A stretch of DNA of 10,170 nt from Clostridia bacterium (GCA_017462445.1 JAFTRB010000085.1:1-10170); one strand, 5' to 3'; shown: positions 1 through 7,252, counted from the first letter of the stretch. Made by a program: numbers and translations. Notes: a model not told the origin generated them from the letters alone.

Positions 1-2181
1 GCCGATAACTTCTGGGAGCATGGCTCGGGTCCCTGCGGCCCTTGCTCGGAGATCTATTTTGACCGCGGCGAGAAGTACGGCTGCGGCTCGCCCGACTGTA
101 AGCCCGGCTGTGACTGCGACCGTTATATGGAGATCTGGAACAACGTGTTCTCCCAGTTCAACAACGACGGAAATGGCAATTATACCGAGCTTTCCCAGAA
201 AAATATCGACACGGGTATGGGCCTTGAGCGTCTCGCCTGTGTAATGCAGGGCGTGGACAACCTCTTTGAGGTAGACACGGTAAGACGAATTCTTGACACC
301 GTTTGCACCATATCCGGCAAGACCTACGGAGCCGACAAGAAGAACGATATCTCCATTCGAGTTATAACCGACCACATCAGGAGCGCCACCTTTATGATAA
401 GCGACGGCGTTATTCCCTCCAACGAGGGCAGGGGCTATGTCCTTCGCAGAATTCTCCGCCGCGCCTGCCGCCACGGTAAGCTCCTCGGTATTGACAGGAT
501 GTTCCTCGTCGAGCTGTGTCAGGTCGTTATCTCCCAGAACGATGACGCATATCCCGAGCTTAAGGCAAAATACGATTACATTCTGAAGGTTGTAAAGCTG
601 GAGGAGGAGCGCTTCAATGCCACCATCGACTCCGGACTTGGCATTCTTGGCGGAGTTATCGAGGCTGCAATCAAGGAGGGCAAGACCGCAATCAGCGGCG
701 AGGACGCCTTCAAGCTCTACGACACCTACGGCTTCCCCGTTGATCTCACCCGTGAGATTGCCGAGGAGAAGGGACTTACTATTGACGAGGACACCTTCGC
801 TTCGCTTATGAACGAGCAGAAGGCAAGAGCGAGAGCGGCAAGAGGTAACATCTCGGGCTGGGCAGACAGCTCCAAGGGCCTGCTTGACAATATCCCCGAG
901 ACCGAGTTTGTCGGCTACACCTCCCCCCGCGAGGCGGTTGCCTCTGGCAAGGTAATTGCAATTCTCACCGACGAGGGCGCAGTGGAGGAGATCAGCGAGG
1001 GCGAATGCTCGCTTATCTTTGATAAAACTCCCTTCTATGGCGAGGGCGGCGGCCAGGTTGGCGATAGCGGAATTATCACCGACGGCACGCCCGACACCGC
1101 CGTTCTGGCAGTCGTTACCGACACGAAGAAGACCAACGGCGTATATATTCACGAGGCGAGAGTAGAGAACGGCACAATCAAGCTTGGCGACACTCTTCAG
1201 CTCTCTGTCGATTCCGCGCGCCGTGCGGCAATAATGCGCAATCACTCGGCGGCTCACCTTCTCCAGGCGGCGCTTCGCTATGTGCTTGGCAACCATGTCG
1301 AGCAGGCAGGCTCCTATGTTGATGAGAACCGTGTCCGCTTCGACTTCACCCACCTTGCGGCCCTCACCAAGGAGGAGCTTGCGAGAGTGGAGGCTATCGT
1401 AAACGAGAATATCCTTCTTGCCGAGAGCGCAACCACCACCGTTACCGATATCAACACCGCGCGCAAGATGGGCGCTATGGCTCTCTTTGGCGAGAAGTAC
1501 GGTGACACCGTAAGAGTTGTTAAGATCGGCTCCTCCTCCACCGAGCTTTGCGGAGGAACTCACGTATCCTCCACCGGCGAGATCGGACTGTTCAAGATCA
1601 TCTCCGAAAGCTCGGTTGCCGCAGGCGTCAGAAGAATAGAGGGAACGACCGGTCTTGGCGTTCTCGCCTTGCTTGGCGAAAAGGAGAGCATTATTTCCGA
1701 AACCGCCCAGGCTCTTAAGGCGCAGAACCCCGCGACCCTCGCGCAGAAGGCGGTAGCCCTCCAGGGTGAGATCAAGGAGACCAGGCGCGCGCTTGAAAGC
1801 GCAAACGCAAAGCTTGCAGAGGCAGAGACCGAGAAGCTCCTGGAGAAGCTTGAGACGGTTGGCGAATTCCGCCTTCTTGTGGCAAGGGTAGAGGGCAAGC
1901 CCGACACCGCCCGTACCCTCGGCGACACCGTAAAGGCGAAGTACCCCTCGGGAGTTGCCGTATTCGCCGTTGTTTCGGGTGACAAGCTCAACTTTGTCGC
2001 TGCAGCAGGCAAGGATGCGGTTGCCAAGGGCGCTCACGCAGGAAACATTCTCCGCGAGATCTCCGCCATAACAGGCGGCAAGGGCGGTGGCCGCCCCGAC
2101 TCGGCAATGAGCGGTGGCCGTGACCTCGACAAGGTTGACGAGGCTCTTGCAAGAGTGCGCGAAATCCTCGCAGCTCTTTAA
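1..2181 (+). CDS. alaS: Alanine--tRNA ligase (AlaRS), 5' end cut off by the window edge
   Basis: Charges tRNA-Ala with alanine in the cytoplasm and hydrolyses mis-charged Ser/Gly-tRNA-Ala. The reading frame is open from base 1, so 726 residues are visible; full bacterial AlaRS is about 870-880, so roughly the first 150 are missing. Visible in order: the class II catalytic core (NFWEHGSGPCGPCSEIY at residues 3-19), a Cys cluster at residues 28-39 (C28, C33, C37, C39), the motif 3 region GMGLERL (about 71-77), the editing domain with its metal-binding HSAAH (bases 1243-1257) and CGGTH (bases 1549-1563), a charged helical linker (about residues 560-620), and the C-Ala/DHHA1 domain ending in GGKGGGRPDSAMSGG. 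All editing-site residues are present, so the enzyme should be active. A hairpin follows the stop codon. The 5' truncation is due only to the window. Confidence 0.98.
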   Translation, partial: ADNFWEHGSGPCGPCSEIYFDRGEKYGCGSPDCKPGCDCDRYMEIWNNVFSQFNNDGNGNYTELSQKNIDTGMGLERLACVMQGVDNLFEVDTVRRILDTVCTISGKTYGADKKNDISIRVITDHIRSATFMISDGVIPSNEGRGYVLRRILRRACRHGKLLGIDRMFLVELCQVVISQNDDAYPELKAKYDYILKVVKLEEERFNATIDSGLGILGGVIEAAIKEGKTAISGEDAFKLYDTYGFPVDLTREIAEEKGLTIDEDTFASLMNEQKARARAARGNISGWADSSKGLLDNIPETEFVGYTSPREAVASGKVIAILTDEGAVEEISEGECSLIFDKTPFYGEGGGQVGDSGIITDGTPDTAVLAVVTDTKKTNGVYIHEARVENGTIKLGDTLQLSVDSARRAAIMRNHSAAHLLQAALRYVLGNHVEQAGSYVDENRVRFDFTHLAALTKEELARVEAIVNENILLAESATTTVTDINTARKMGAMALFGEKYGDTVRVVKIGSSSTELCGGTHVSSTGEIGLFKIISESSVAAGVRRIEGTTGLGVLALLGEKESIISETAQALKAQNPATLAQKAVALQGEIKETRRALESANAKLAEAETEKLLEKLETVGEFRLLVARVEGKPDTARTLGDTVKAKYPSGVAVFAVVSGDKLNFVAAAGKDAVAKGAHAGNILREISAITGGKGGGRPDSAMSGGRDLDKVDEALARVREILAAL

Positions 2182-2197
2182 TGTAAAAAGTACAGGA

Positions 2198-2233
2198 AAT
2201 GGCTCTCGGTTTTTAACAATTTCGAGAGCCATT
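2198..2233 (+). terminator. Hairpin after alaS, possible terminator
   Basis: A perfect 11-bp inverted repeat (AATGGCTCTCG at 2198-2208 and CGAGAGCCATT at 2223-2233, 14-base AT-rich loop) begins 16 bases after the alaS stop. The stem suits an intrinsic terminator, but what follows is ATTATTAAAA rather than a T-run. Termination may therefore be partial, or the hairpin may protect the 3' end or attenuate read-through into the next gene. Confidence 0.55.
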
Positions 2234-2273
2234 ATTAAAATACGGACACACCCGTGTTAAATATGGAGGAATT

Positions 2274-3383
2274 ATGGTAGACTTGAAAAAGCTTTACGAG
2301 GAGAATATCCCCGGCGTTGCAGAGATGGTACAGGACTTCCCTGTCCGCGCCCTCCAGCTCTATGGCCCTAACGAAACAAACATCGACAGCTTCGAGGAGT
2401 TTATAGAGGACATCGTTGCCCCCCTGGGCATTACCCATCTATCGATCATGCTCTATTACCACTTCGACTATCCCTCTCACCCCGAGATCGTGGAGGCGCC
2501 CTTTACCTCGGTGCCTGTCGCCAAGAGGGTTGCCGCCGTTTGCAAAAAGCACGGCATCACGGTTATCCCCGAGATCGACATTCCCTCCCACCAGAGCCAG
2601 ATCAAGAAGGGCGATGTTGCCCCCGCTCCTATGGGAATTGTCCGTGCCTACCCGGATATGGAGGAGCCCTATTCCATGAACACCTCCACCCGCTCGGTCT
2701 GCACCGCTCACCCCGACCTTGTGCCAATCGTCTGCGATATGATAGATGACCTGATGGACGCCTTTGAGACAAAGACCATTCACGTCGGCTTCGACGAGGT
2801 ACAGAATATTGCAAAATGCCCAAGATGCAAAGACACCCCCGCCTACAAGCTTATTGCCGATCTCGCCAACAAGATCAACGATTACATAAAGGGTAAGGGC
2901 GGCGAGATGTGGATGTGGGGAGACAGGCTTCTTGACGGCAAGCTCTTCCCCTGCAAGGATATTATGTACGAGACGAGCATTCACGGAACAGCGCCCGCCA
3001 TTGACCTGGTCTCCAAGGATATCGTAATCTGCGACTGGCACTACAACTACGAGCCGATGGGACACACCACGCCCGGCTACTATGAGATGAAGGGCTTCCG
3101 CCATCTCTCCTGCTGCTTCAACAGCATTATGGGAACAGAGCAGTTTGCCCACGCAACCCACGTGCTTAAGGAGTCACCCCGAACCCTTGGTATGTACCTG
3201 ACAAGCTGGGCAAATCTTGACGACTTCATGCGCCTTGTAAGAGAGAAGATAGACGGCTACCGCAAGACAGGCGAGCTAAAGCAGAATGCTCCCGAGACCG
3301 CCGACATAAACAACGCGGGCAACTTCGCCGACTTAAGCTCCAACATATTCCTCTATATGTTCGTCAAGCCGGAGAATAAATAA
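2274..3383 (+). CDS. GH20-like (beta-N-acetylhexosaminidase-type) glycoside hydrolase, cytoplasmic
   Basis: 369 residues with no signal peptide or membrane segment, so probably cytoplasmic. The pattern is that of a GH20-type TIM barrel: PEIDIPSH (99-106) matches the strand that in GH20 reads PEIDxPGH; HVGFDEV (170-176) supplies the Asp-Glu pair (D174/E175) that GH20 enzymes use for substrate-assisted cleavage of terminal GlcNAc/GalNAc; aromatic stretches MWMWGD (about 212-217) and DWHY (254-257) fit sugar-binding walls. A CPRC pair (182-185) follows the catalytic acid and could bind metal. It lacks the N-terminal GH20b domain and any carbohydrate-binding module, so it is a minimal single-domain form. 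The start is set by GGAGGA at 2265-2270. The next gene begins 18 bases after its stop. Family placement is fairly firm; the substrate is unknown, and imported or recycled amino-sugar oligosaccharides are only a guess. Confidence 0.75.
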   Translation: MVDLKKLYEENIPGVAEMVQDFPVRALQLYGPNETNIDSFEEFIEDIVAPLGITHLSIMLYYHFDYPSHPEIVEAPFTSVPVAKRVAAVCKKHGITVIPEIDIPSHQSQIKKGDVAPAPMGIVRAYPDMEEPYSMNTSTRSVCTAHPDLVPIVCDMIDDLMDAFETKTIHVGFDEVQNIAKCPRCKDTPAYKLIADLANKINDYIKGKGGEMWMWGDRLLDGKLFPCKDIMYETSIHGTAPAIDLVSKDIVICDWHYNYEPMGHTTPGYYEMKGFRHLSCCFNSIMGTEQFAHATHVLKESPRTLGMYLTSWANLDDFMRLVREKIDGYRKTGELKQNAPETADINNAGNFADLSSNIFLYMFVKPENK

Positions 3384-3401
3384 TAATAGAAAGAAAACCG
3401 T

Positions 3402-4175
3402 ATGAAAATTTTAGCAATAGGTGATGTGACAGGACCGGGAGGAGTTGCCTTTCTCAAAAGAAGGCTCTGGGCGTTCAGAAGAGAGAGAGGGATTGATTTC
3501 TGCCTTGTGAATGCGGAGAACGCGGGCTTTATTACCGGCGCCTCTGCCGAGATTGCCGACACACTGCTTTCCTCGGGCGCTGATTGCCTGACAGGCGGAA
3601 ACCACACCCTCCGCAACAAGGCGGTCTACACCTATCTTGATGACACGGCGGCAATGCTCCGCCCTATAAACTTTATTGATGCGCCCGGCTCGGGCTATGC
3701 TATCCTCGATTGCAAGGGCTATAAGCTGCTCTGCATAAACGCGATGGGCTGCGCCTATATCGAGCCTACGCTGGACTCGCCCTACGGCTTTATCGACAGG
3801 CTTCTTGAAAGGGAGGCGGGCAGATATGATTTTGCCATTCTCGACTTTCACGCAGAGGCAAGCGGAGAAAAGCTGGCTATGGGCTATGCCTATGACGGCA
3901 GAATAAATATCATCTATGGCACCCACACCCATGTGCCAACCGCAGATACGCAGATTTTGCCCGAGGGTACGGGATATGTCACCGACCTCGGCATGTGTGG
4001 CGAGGGAGGCGGAGTTATGGGAATGGATGCTCACGATGTTATAAAAAAGATGAGAAGCAGACTGCCTATCCGCTTCTCTGCCGCAAAGGGAGAGGCGTAT
4101 GCCGACGGAGTAATCTTTACCCTCGATGAAAAAAGCGGAAGAGTAACCGAGGTCGAGAGGGTGAAAATCACCTGA
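3402..4175 (+). CDS. ymdB: YmdB-family metallophosphoesterase (TIGR00282 type)
   Basis: 257 residues, close to the usual 260-265 for the family. Relatives such as Bacillus subtilis YmdB are dinuclear-metal phosphodiesterases acting on 2',3'-cyclic nucleotides (and cAMP in some reports), and affect RNA turnover and the choice between biofilm and motility. The metal-ligand set is complete: D8 (IGDV), E39/N40 (NAENAG), N67/H68 (GGNH), H150 (DFHAEA), and H175/H177 (GTHTHVPTAD). The later motif VTDLGMCG matches the family's ITDVGMTG. It is cytoplasmic, with no signal or membrane segment. The ribosome site is weak (AGAAAG about 8 bases before ATG). The 18-base gap suggests co-transcription with the upstream GH20-like gene. 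In many Bacillota ymdB sits beside the RNase Y gene; here it sits before mnmG. Confidence 0.93.
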   Translation: MKILAIGDVTGPGGVAFLKRRLWAFRRERGIDFCLVNAENAGFITGASAEIADTLLSSGADCLTGGNHTLRNKAVYTYLDDTAAMLRPINFIDAPGSGYAILDCKGYKLLCINAMGCAYIEPTLDSPYGFIDRLLEREAGRYDFAILDFHAEASGEKLAMGYAYDGRINIIYGTHTHVPTADTQILPEGTGYVTDLGMCGEGGGVMGMDAHDVIKKMRSRLPIRFSAAKGEAYADGVIFTLDEKSGRVTEVERVKIT

Positions 4176-4179
4176 TTAC

Positions 4180-4208
4180 TTGACACGGCTGGCGTCATTT
4201 AGCATATT
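4180..4208 (+). promoter_or_regulatory. Candidate vegetative (sigma A) promoter for mnmG
   Basis: A perfect -35 TTGACA (4180-4185) and a -10 CATATT (4203-4208, 4 of 6 matches to TATAAT) are separated by 17 bases, inside the 63-base gap between ymdB and mnmG. Transcription would begin near 4215, giving a leader of about 24 bases. A near-repeat TACTTGaCA / TACTTGtCA (4178-4186 and 4218-4225) lies at either end of the element. This would let mnmG be expressed independently of the upstream pair. Confidence 0.45.
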
Positions 4209-4227
4209 TGTAAATAATACTTGTCAA

Positions 4228-4232
4228 AAGGA
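4228..4232 (+). promoter_or_regulatory. Ribosome binding site deciding the mnmG start
   Basis: AAGGA ends six bases before the ATG at 4239. This favours that ATG over the in-frame TTG at 4221, which would add six residues, would place this site inside the coding region, and has no good site of its own. Confidence 0.7.
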
Positions 4233-4238
4233 TACAGT

Positions 4239-6110
4239 ATGAACAAGACAGGCGTAATCGTTGTTGGCGCAGGGCACGCAGGAATTGAGGCTGCCCTCGC
4301 GGCGGCGAGAATGGGAATAGATACAATACTCTTTACCACCAATCTGGATGCGGTGGGCAATATGCCCTGCAACCCCTCTATTGGCGGCAGCGCCAAGGGA
4401 CACCTGGTCTTTGAGGTTGACGCGCTGGGCGGCGAGATGGGCTATTGCGCTGACAGGGTAACTCTGCAGTCGCGCACGCTCAATCTCGGCAAGGGCGCGG
4501 CTGTCCATTCCAAGCGAGTCCAGGCGGACAGAACAGAATACAAAAGACTTATGAAGGCGACGCTGGAGAGCGAGCGGAGGCTTCGCCTTATCCAGAGCGA
4601 GATTACCGAGCTTCTGACGGTCGAGGAAAACGGAAAAAGGCGGATTGTGGGAGTGCGCACCCATCTTGACGAAACCTGGGAGGCGCAGGCTGTAATCATT
4701 GCGGCAGGAACCTTCCTCGGGAGCAAGATATTTGTCGGAGATAAGGTCTATTCCGCCGGCCCCGACGGTATGATGCCCGCGACAGGACTTTCCTCCTCGC
4801 TTTTAAGCCTTGGCATAAAGCTCCAAAGGTTCAAGACCGGCACCCCGGCTAGGGTACACAGGCGCTCCATCGACCTCTCCTCTCTCGAGGAGCAGCGCGG
4901 CGAGGATACCGTCACACCCTTCTCATCTAGGAGTGGCGAGATGAGGGCGGAGGATGCCAACAGGGTAGCCTGCCACGTGGTCTATACCAACGCAAAAACA
5001 CACGAAATAATTCTATCCAATCTGGACAGATGCGCTATGTACAGCGGAAATATCGTCGGCACAGGCCCAAGATACTGCCCGTCTATCGAGACGAAGCTTG
5101 TCCGCTTCAAGGACAAGGAGCGGCATCAGCTCTTTGTCGAGCCCTGCGGCATGGATACAGAGGAGATGTATATCCAGGGCTTCTCCACCTCGATGCCCAC
5201 CGATGTGCAGTATGAGATGCTCCACAGCCTTCCCGGCTTTGAAAATGCCGAGATAATGAGATACGCCTATGCCATAGAATATGATTGCATAGATCCTACC
5301 CAGCTTTTCCCCACCCTGGAATTCAAGGCGGTAGAGGGGCTTTATGGTGCAGGGCAGTTCAACGGAACAAGCGGCTACGAGGAGACGGCGGCGCAGGGAA
5401 TAGTTGCCGGTATAAATGCCGCCCTGAAAATAAAGGGCGAGGAGCCAATGGTTCTCACCCGTGACTCCTCATATATTGGAACACTTATTGACGACCTTGT
5501 AACCAAGGGAGCGGAGGAGCCATACAGAATGATGACCTCCAGGAGCGAGTACAGGCTGCTCTTAAGACAGGACAATGCGGACCGCCGTCTTACCCCGATT
5601 GGATACAGGGTGGGCTTGATTTCCGAGGAGCGTTATGCAAAATTCCTGACCAAGATGGCACAAATCGATGGAGAAATAGAGCGCGTAGCTCATACCAACA
5701 TCGCCCCGACAGAGGAGGTCAACTCGCTCCTTCTTAGCCTCGGCTCGACACCTATTTCAACAGGAATAAAGCTAAGCGAGCTGATTCGCCGCCCCGAGCT
5801 TGGCTATGCGATTTTAGCACCCATAGACCCCTCTCGGCCAAGCCTGCCATACGGCATCTCGCTGAGCGTGGAAATACAGATCAAGTATGACGGTTATATA
5901 AAGAGAGAGCAGAGAGAGGTAGAGAGGCAGAGAAGGCTGGAGGAGAAAAAGCTCCCTCCGGACATAGATTACAATGCTATACAGGGGCTAAGGCTCGAGG
6001 CGGCAGAAAAGCTTGACGCCACAAGTCCCCTGAATATCGGTCAGGCCTCCAGGATAAGCGGAGTAAACCCCGCGGATATCAGCGTTTTGCTTATTTACTT
6101 AGCTCGTTGA
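4239..6110 (+). CDS. mnmG: tRNA uridine-5-carboxymethylaminomethyl(34) synthesis enzyme MnmG (GidA)
   Basis: With MnmE (not in this window) it forms the complex that installs (carboxymethyl)aminomethyl groups on wobble U34 of tRNAs, using FAD, NADH and methylene-tetrahydrofolate; this supports decoding of codons ending in A or G. 623 residues, standard for the family. Visible features: N-terminal FAD-binding GAGHAG (10-15), the first catalytic Cys in MPCNPSIGG (C44), the AAGTFLGSKIFVG and RFKTGTPARV segments, the second catalytic Cys in GPRYCPSIE, the signature run MMTSRSEYRLLLRQDNADRRLT, and the C-terminal helical domain ending in INPADIS-like GVNPADISVLL. All key residues are present. The ATG at 4239 is chosen over the TTG at 4221 because of AAGGA at 4228-4232. 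The gene is not followed by rsmG, its frequent partner; instead its stop codon abuts the stop of spoVM on the other strand. Confidence 0.97.
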   Translation: MNKTGVIVVGAGHAGIEAALAAARMGIDTILFTTNLDAVGNMPCNPSIGGSAKGHLVFEVDALGGEMGYCADRVTLQSRTLNLGKGAAVHSKRVQADRTEYKRLMKATLESERRLRLIQSEITELLTVEENGKRRIVGVRTHLDETWEAQAVIIAAGTFLGSKIFVGDKVYSAGPDGMMPATGLSSSLLSLGIKLQRFKTGTPARVHRRSIDLSSLEEQRGEDTVTPFSSRSGEMRAEDANRVACHVVYTNAKTHEIILSNLDRCAMYSGNIVGTGPRYCPSIETKLVRFKDKERHQLFVEPCGMDTEEMYIQGFSTSMPTDVQYEMLHSLPGFENAEIMRYAYAIEYDCIDPTQLFPTLEFKAVEGLYGAGQFNGTSGYEETAAQGIVAGINAALKIKGEEPMVLTRDSSYIGTLIDDLVTKGAEEPYRMMTSRSEYRLLLRQDNADRRLTPIGYRVGLISEERYAKFLTKMAQIDGEIERVAHTNIAPTEEVNSLLLSLGSTPISTGIKLSELIRRPELGYAILAPIDPSRPSLPYGISLSVEIQIKYDGYIKREQREVERQRRLEEKKLPPDIDYNAIQGLRLEAAEKLDATSPLNIGQASRISGVNPADISVLLIYLAR

Positions 6111-6188
6111 TCATTTCCCCTTTATGCCAAAGAGGCGGCGAAGTATGCCCGAGAGGAATTTTGGCGAGCGGACTAAAACTATTTTCAT
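6111..6188 (-). CDS. spoVM: Stage V sporulation protein M, 25-residue peptide
   Basis: A short minus-strand gene encoding 25 residues that begins MKIVLVRSPKFL and ends FGIKGK. It shares with B. subtilis SpoVM (26 residues) the N-terminal MK, the PKFL-x-GI core with its helix-defining Pro (P9), the following Arg and the late Gly-basic tail. In B. subtilis this amphipathic helix binds the convex outer forespore membrane, anchors the SpoIVA ATPase coat base and inhibits FtsH. Visible here: hydrophobic face I, V, F, L, I, L, L, F with Arg/Lys on the other side. The start is supported by AAAGGG (6202-6197 on the minus strand) eight bases before ATG. The same frame stays open upstream into the next gene, but the site and the family match fix this start. 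The stop at 6111 directly adjoins the mnmG stop at 6110. Identity rests on motif recognition. Confidence 0.85.
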   Translation of the reverse strand: MKIVLVRSPKFLSGILRRLFGIKGK

Positions 6189-6230
6189 ATATGTTTCCCT
6201 TTCTGGATTGTCTGGGGGGCTCCCGTATTC

Positions 6231-6238
6231 AGTATATG
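6231..6238 (-). promoter_or_regulatory. Candidate mother-cell sigma (E or K) -10 element for spoVM
   Basis: On the minus strand CATATACT (6238 down to 6231) lies about 43 bases before the spoVM ATG. It matches 7 of 8 positions of the sigma E -10 pattern CATACAnT and also the CATAnnnT core used by sigma K. An AC-containing sequence sits about 16 bases further upstream (sigma K-like), while a clear sigma E -35 is not evident. B. subtilis spoVM is sigma E dependent, which makes the position sensible. Confidence 0.35.
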
Positions 6239-6269
6239 AGCATTCTCCGTATCTGTTAATACAAAGGAG

Positions 6270-6298
6270 TAGATTTGTTAACAGTTTTAGGCTATAAT
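6270..6298 (+). promoter_or_regulatory. Candidate sigma A promoter for the membrane protein at 6355
   Basis: A perfect -10 TATAAT (6293-6298) is preceded at 17 bases by TAGATT (6270-6275), a weak -35 with 3 of 6 matches. A transcript from about 6305 would have a leader of about 50 bases, including a GCAC/GTGC mini-hairpin around CACGTG (6314-6319) and the strong ribosome site. It lies in the 166-base gap that also drives spoVM in the other direction. Confidence 0.45.
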
Positions 6299-6354
6299 AG
6301 GGTAAAGAGGCACCACGTGCGCAATTATTTGACGAAAAAAGATAGGAGGATATT

Positions 6355-7086
6355 ATGGAGGAATATGGCGAGGTAAAGCTTAAGCACCCATTTCTCACCT
6401 GGCTTGACAATTTCTGGTATCACTACAAGTGGCACTCGATCGTGGCGCTGTTTCTGGTGCTGGTTATTGTGGTCTGCTCCTTCCAGATGTGCAGCAAGGA
6501 GAGCTATGACACCCACATAATGTATGCGGGGCATAAGCGAATTCTGCATACCGAAGAGGACGGAGATATCCCGGAATACAATATTATAATATCCTCGCTG
6601 AAGAAGATGTGCGAGGACTCCGACGGAGACGGCAGAGTTGTCCCCGCCTTCTCGGATCTCTTTGTAATGAGCGAGGAGATGAAGAACAAGATCGAGGCGG
6701 AGCTTGATAAGGGCGAGAAGGTAAACGAGTCGCTCCTCAGCACCGACAGAAAAACGCTTGCGGACAGAATGCTGTACAGCGAATATTATGTCTGCCTCCT
6801 TTCCGAGGATGTCTATCGCGACTATCGGGTTATATCCGGAATTGATATGTTCCTGCCGCTGGCTCCCTACACCAGCGAGGGCGGAGAATATGAATGGGCG
6901 GGCGAGGACGCAATCTATCTGCGCTCCACCCCCTTCTATGAGATGGCGGGAATTTGCGATCTGCCCGACGACACGGTTATATGCCTCAGAATGAAATCCG
7001 AGATGAGCGCGGTCTTTGGCGGAGAGAAGAACGACGAGATGTTCAAAAGAGCCGAGGCGGTTATACGGAAAATGCTGGAGGAATAA
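6355..7086 (+). CDS. Uncharacterised single-pass membrane protein with extracytoplasmic domain
   Basis: 243 residues; I do not recognise a characterised family. Residues 1-27 are a short tail containing the aromatic motif WLDNFWYHYKWH (16-27). A single hydrophobic segment follows (about 28-46), then roughly 195 mostly hydrophilic residues. Lys/His-rich flanks before the membrane segment and acidic sequence after it suggest N-in, C-out topology. Cys41 and Cys46 are at the end of the membrane helix but have no proper lipobox, so lipoprotein processing is unlikely. Residues 88-93 (DSDGDG) match the first half of a calcium-binding EF-hand loop, but the usual acidic twelfth position is Phe99. From memory, proteins with an LDNFWYHYKWH-like start are widespread hypotheticals in Clostridia. 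The start is decided by AGGAGG (6344-6349), five bases before ATG. It has its own promoter and terminator and lies between spoVM and spoIIE, but a sporulation role is only inferred from position. Confidence 0.85.
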   Translation: MEEYGEVKLKHPFLTWLDNFWYHYKWHSIVALFLVLVIVVCSFQMCSKESYDTHIMYAGHKRILHTEEDGDIPEYNIIISSLKKMCEDSDGDGRVVPAFSDLFVMSEEMKNKIEAELDKGEKVNESLLSTDRKTLADRMLYSEYYVCLLSEDVYRDYRVISGIDMFLPLAPYTSEGGEYEWAGEDAIYLRSTPFYEMAGICDLPDDTVICLRMKSEMSAVFGGEKNDEMFKRAEAVIRKMLEE

Positions 7087-7139
7087 AAAGCTTCATAACC
7101 CGGCGGAGCAGTTCTTCCACTGTACGCAAAAATAATAAT

Positions 7140-7183
7140 GGACGAGACGCAAATTATACTGCACCTCGTCCTTTGTTTTATTT
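7140..7183 (+). terminator. Intrinsic terminator after the 6355-7086 gene
   Basis: A 7-bp stem (GGACGAG at 7140-7146, CTCGTCC at 7165-7171) with an 18-base loop, in which a further GC/GC pair can form, is followed at once by TTTGTTTTATTT. It lies 53 bases after the stop codon and faces the convergent spoIIE gene. Confidence 0.75.
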
Positions 7184-7223
7184 ACAGGTAGCCTAGATAA
7201 AGCAGCCCCGCTTTTTATATGAA

Positions 7224-7242
7224 GAGTTTCAGAACTAAACTC
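7224..7242 (-). terminator. Weak hairpin(s) after spoIIE, possible terminator
   Basis: Just past the spoIIE stop, the minus strand can form GAGTTT/AAACTC (6 bp, 7-base loop) followed by TTCATAT. A second 5-bp hairpin, AAAGC/GCTTT (7199-7214), comes next and is T-rich on the + strand. Neither is strong; together they may end spoIIE transcription. Confidence 0.3.
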
Positions 7243-7252
7243 CGTCAAGCTC

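Noticed and set aside
2439..3161. Long open minus-strand frame (240 codons) opposite the GH20-like gene
   Set aside because: It is the antisense shadow of a well-supported gene, its protein resembles no family I know, and it lacks a good ribosome site. GC-rich third positions often keep antisense frames open.
3411..4034. Minus-strand frame of 207 codons opposite ymdB
   Set aside because: The + strand carries the full set of YmdB metal ligands; the opposite frame shows no domain pattern and is a composition artefact.
6275..6298. TTGTTA (6275-6280) as the -35 for TATAAT at 6293
   Set aside because: The spacer would be only 12 bases, too short for sigma A; the weaker TAGATT at 17 bases is the better partner.
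6111..6410. 99-codon version of the spoVM frame beginning inside the 6355 gene
   Set aside because: The extra N-terminal residues look random, overlap the start of a well-supported + strand gene, and the internal ATG at 6188 has its own ribosome site and gives the normal SpoVM length.
6355..6495. Lipoprotein signal suggested by Cys41 and Cys46 after the hydrophobic segment
   Set aside because: The residues before each Cys (IVV and FQM) do not fit a lipobox and the 27-residue tail before the hydrophobic core is too long; a plain membrane anchor fits better.
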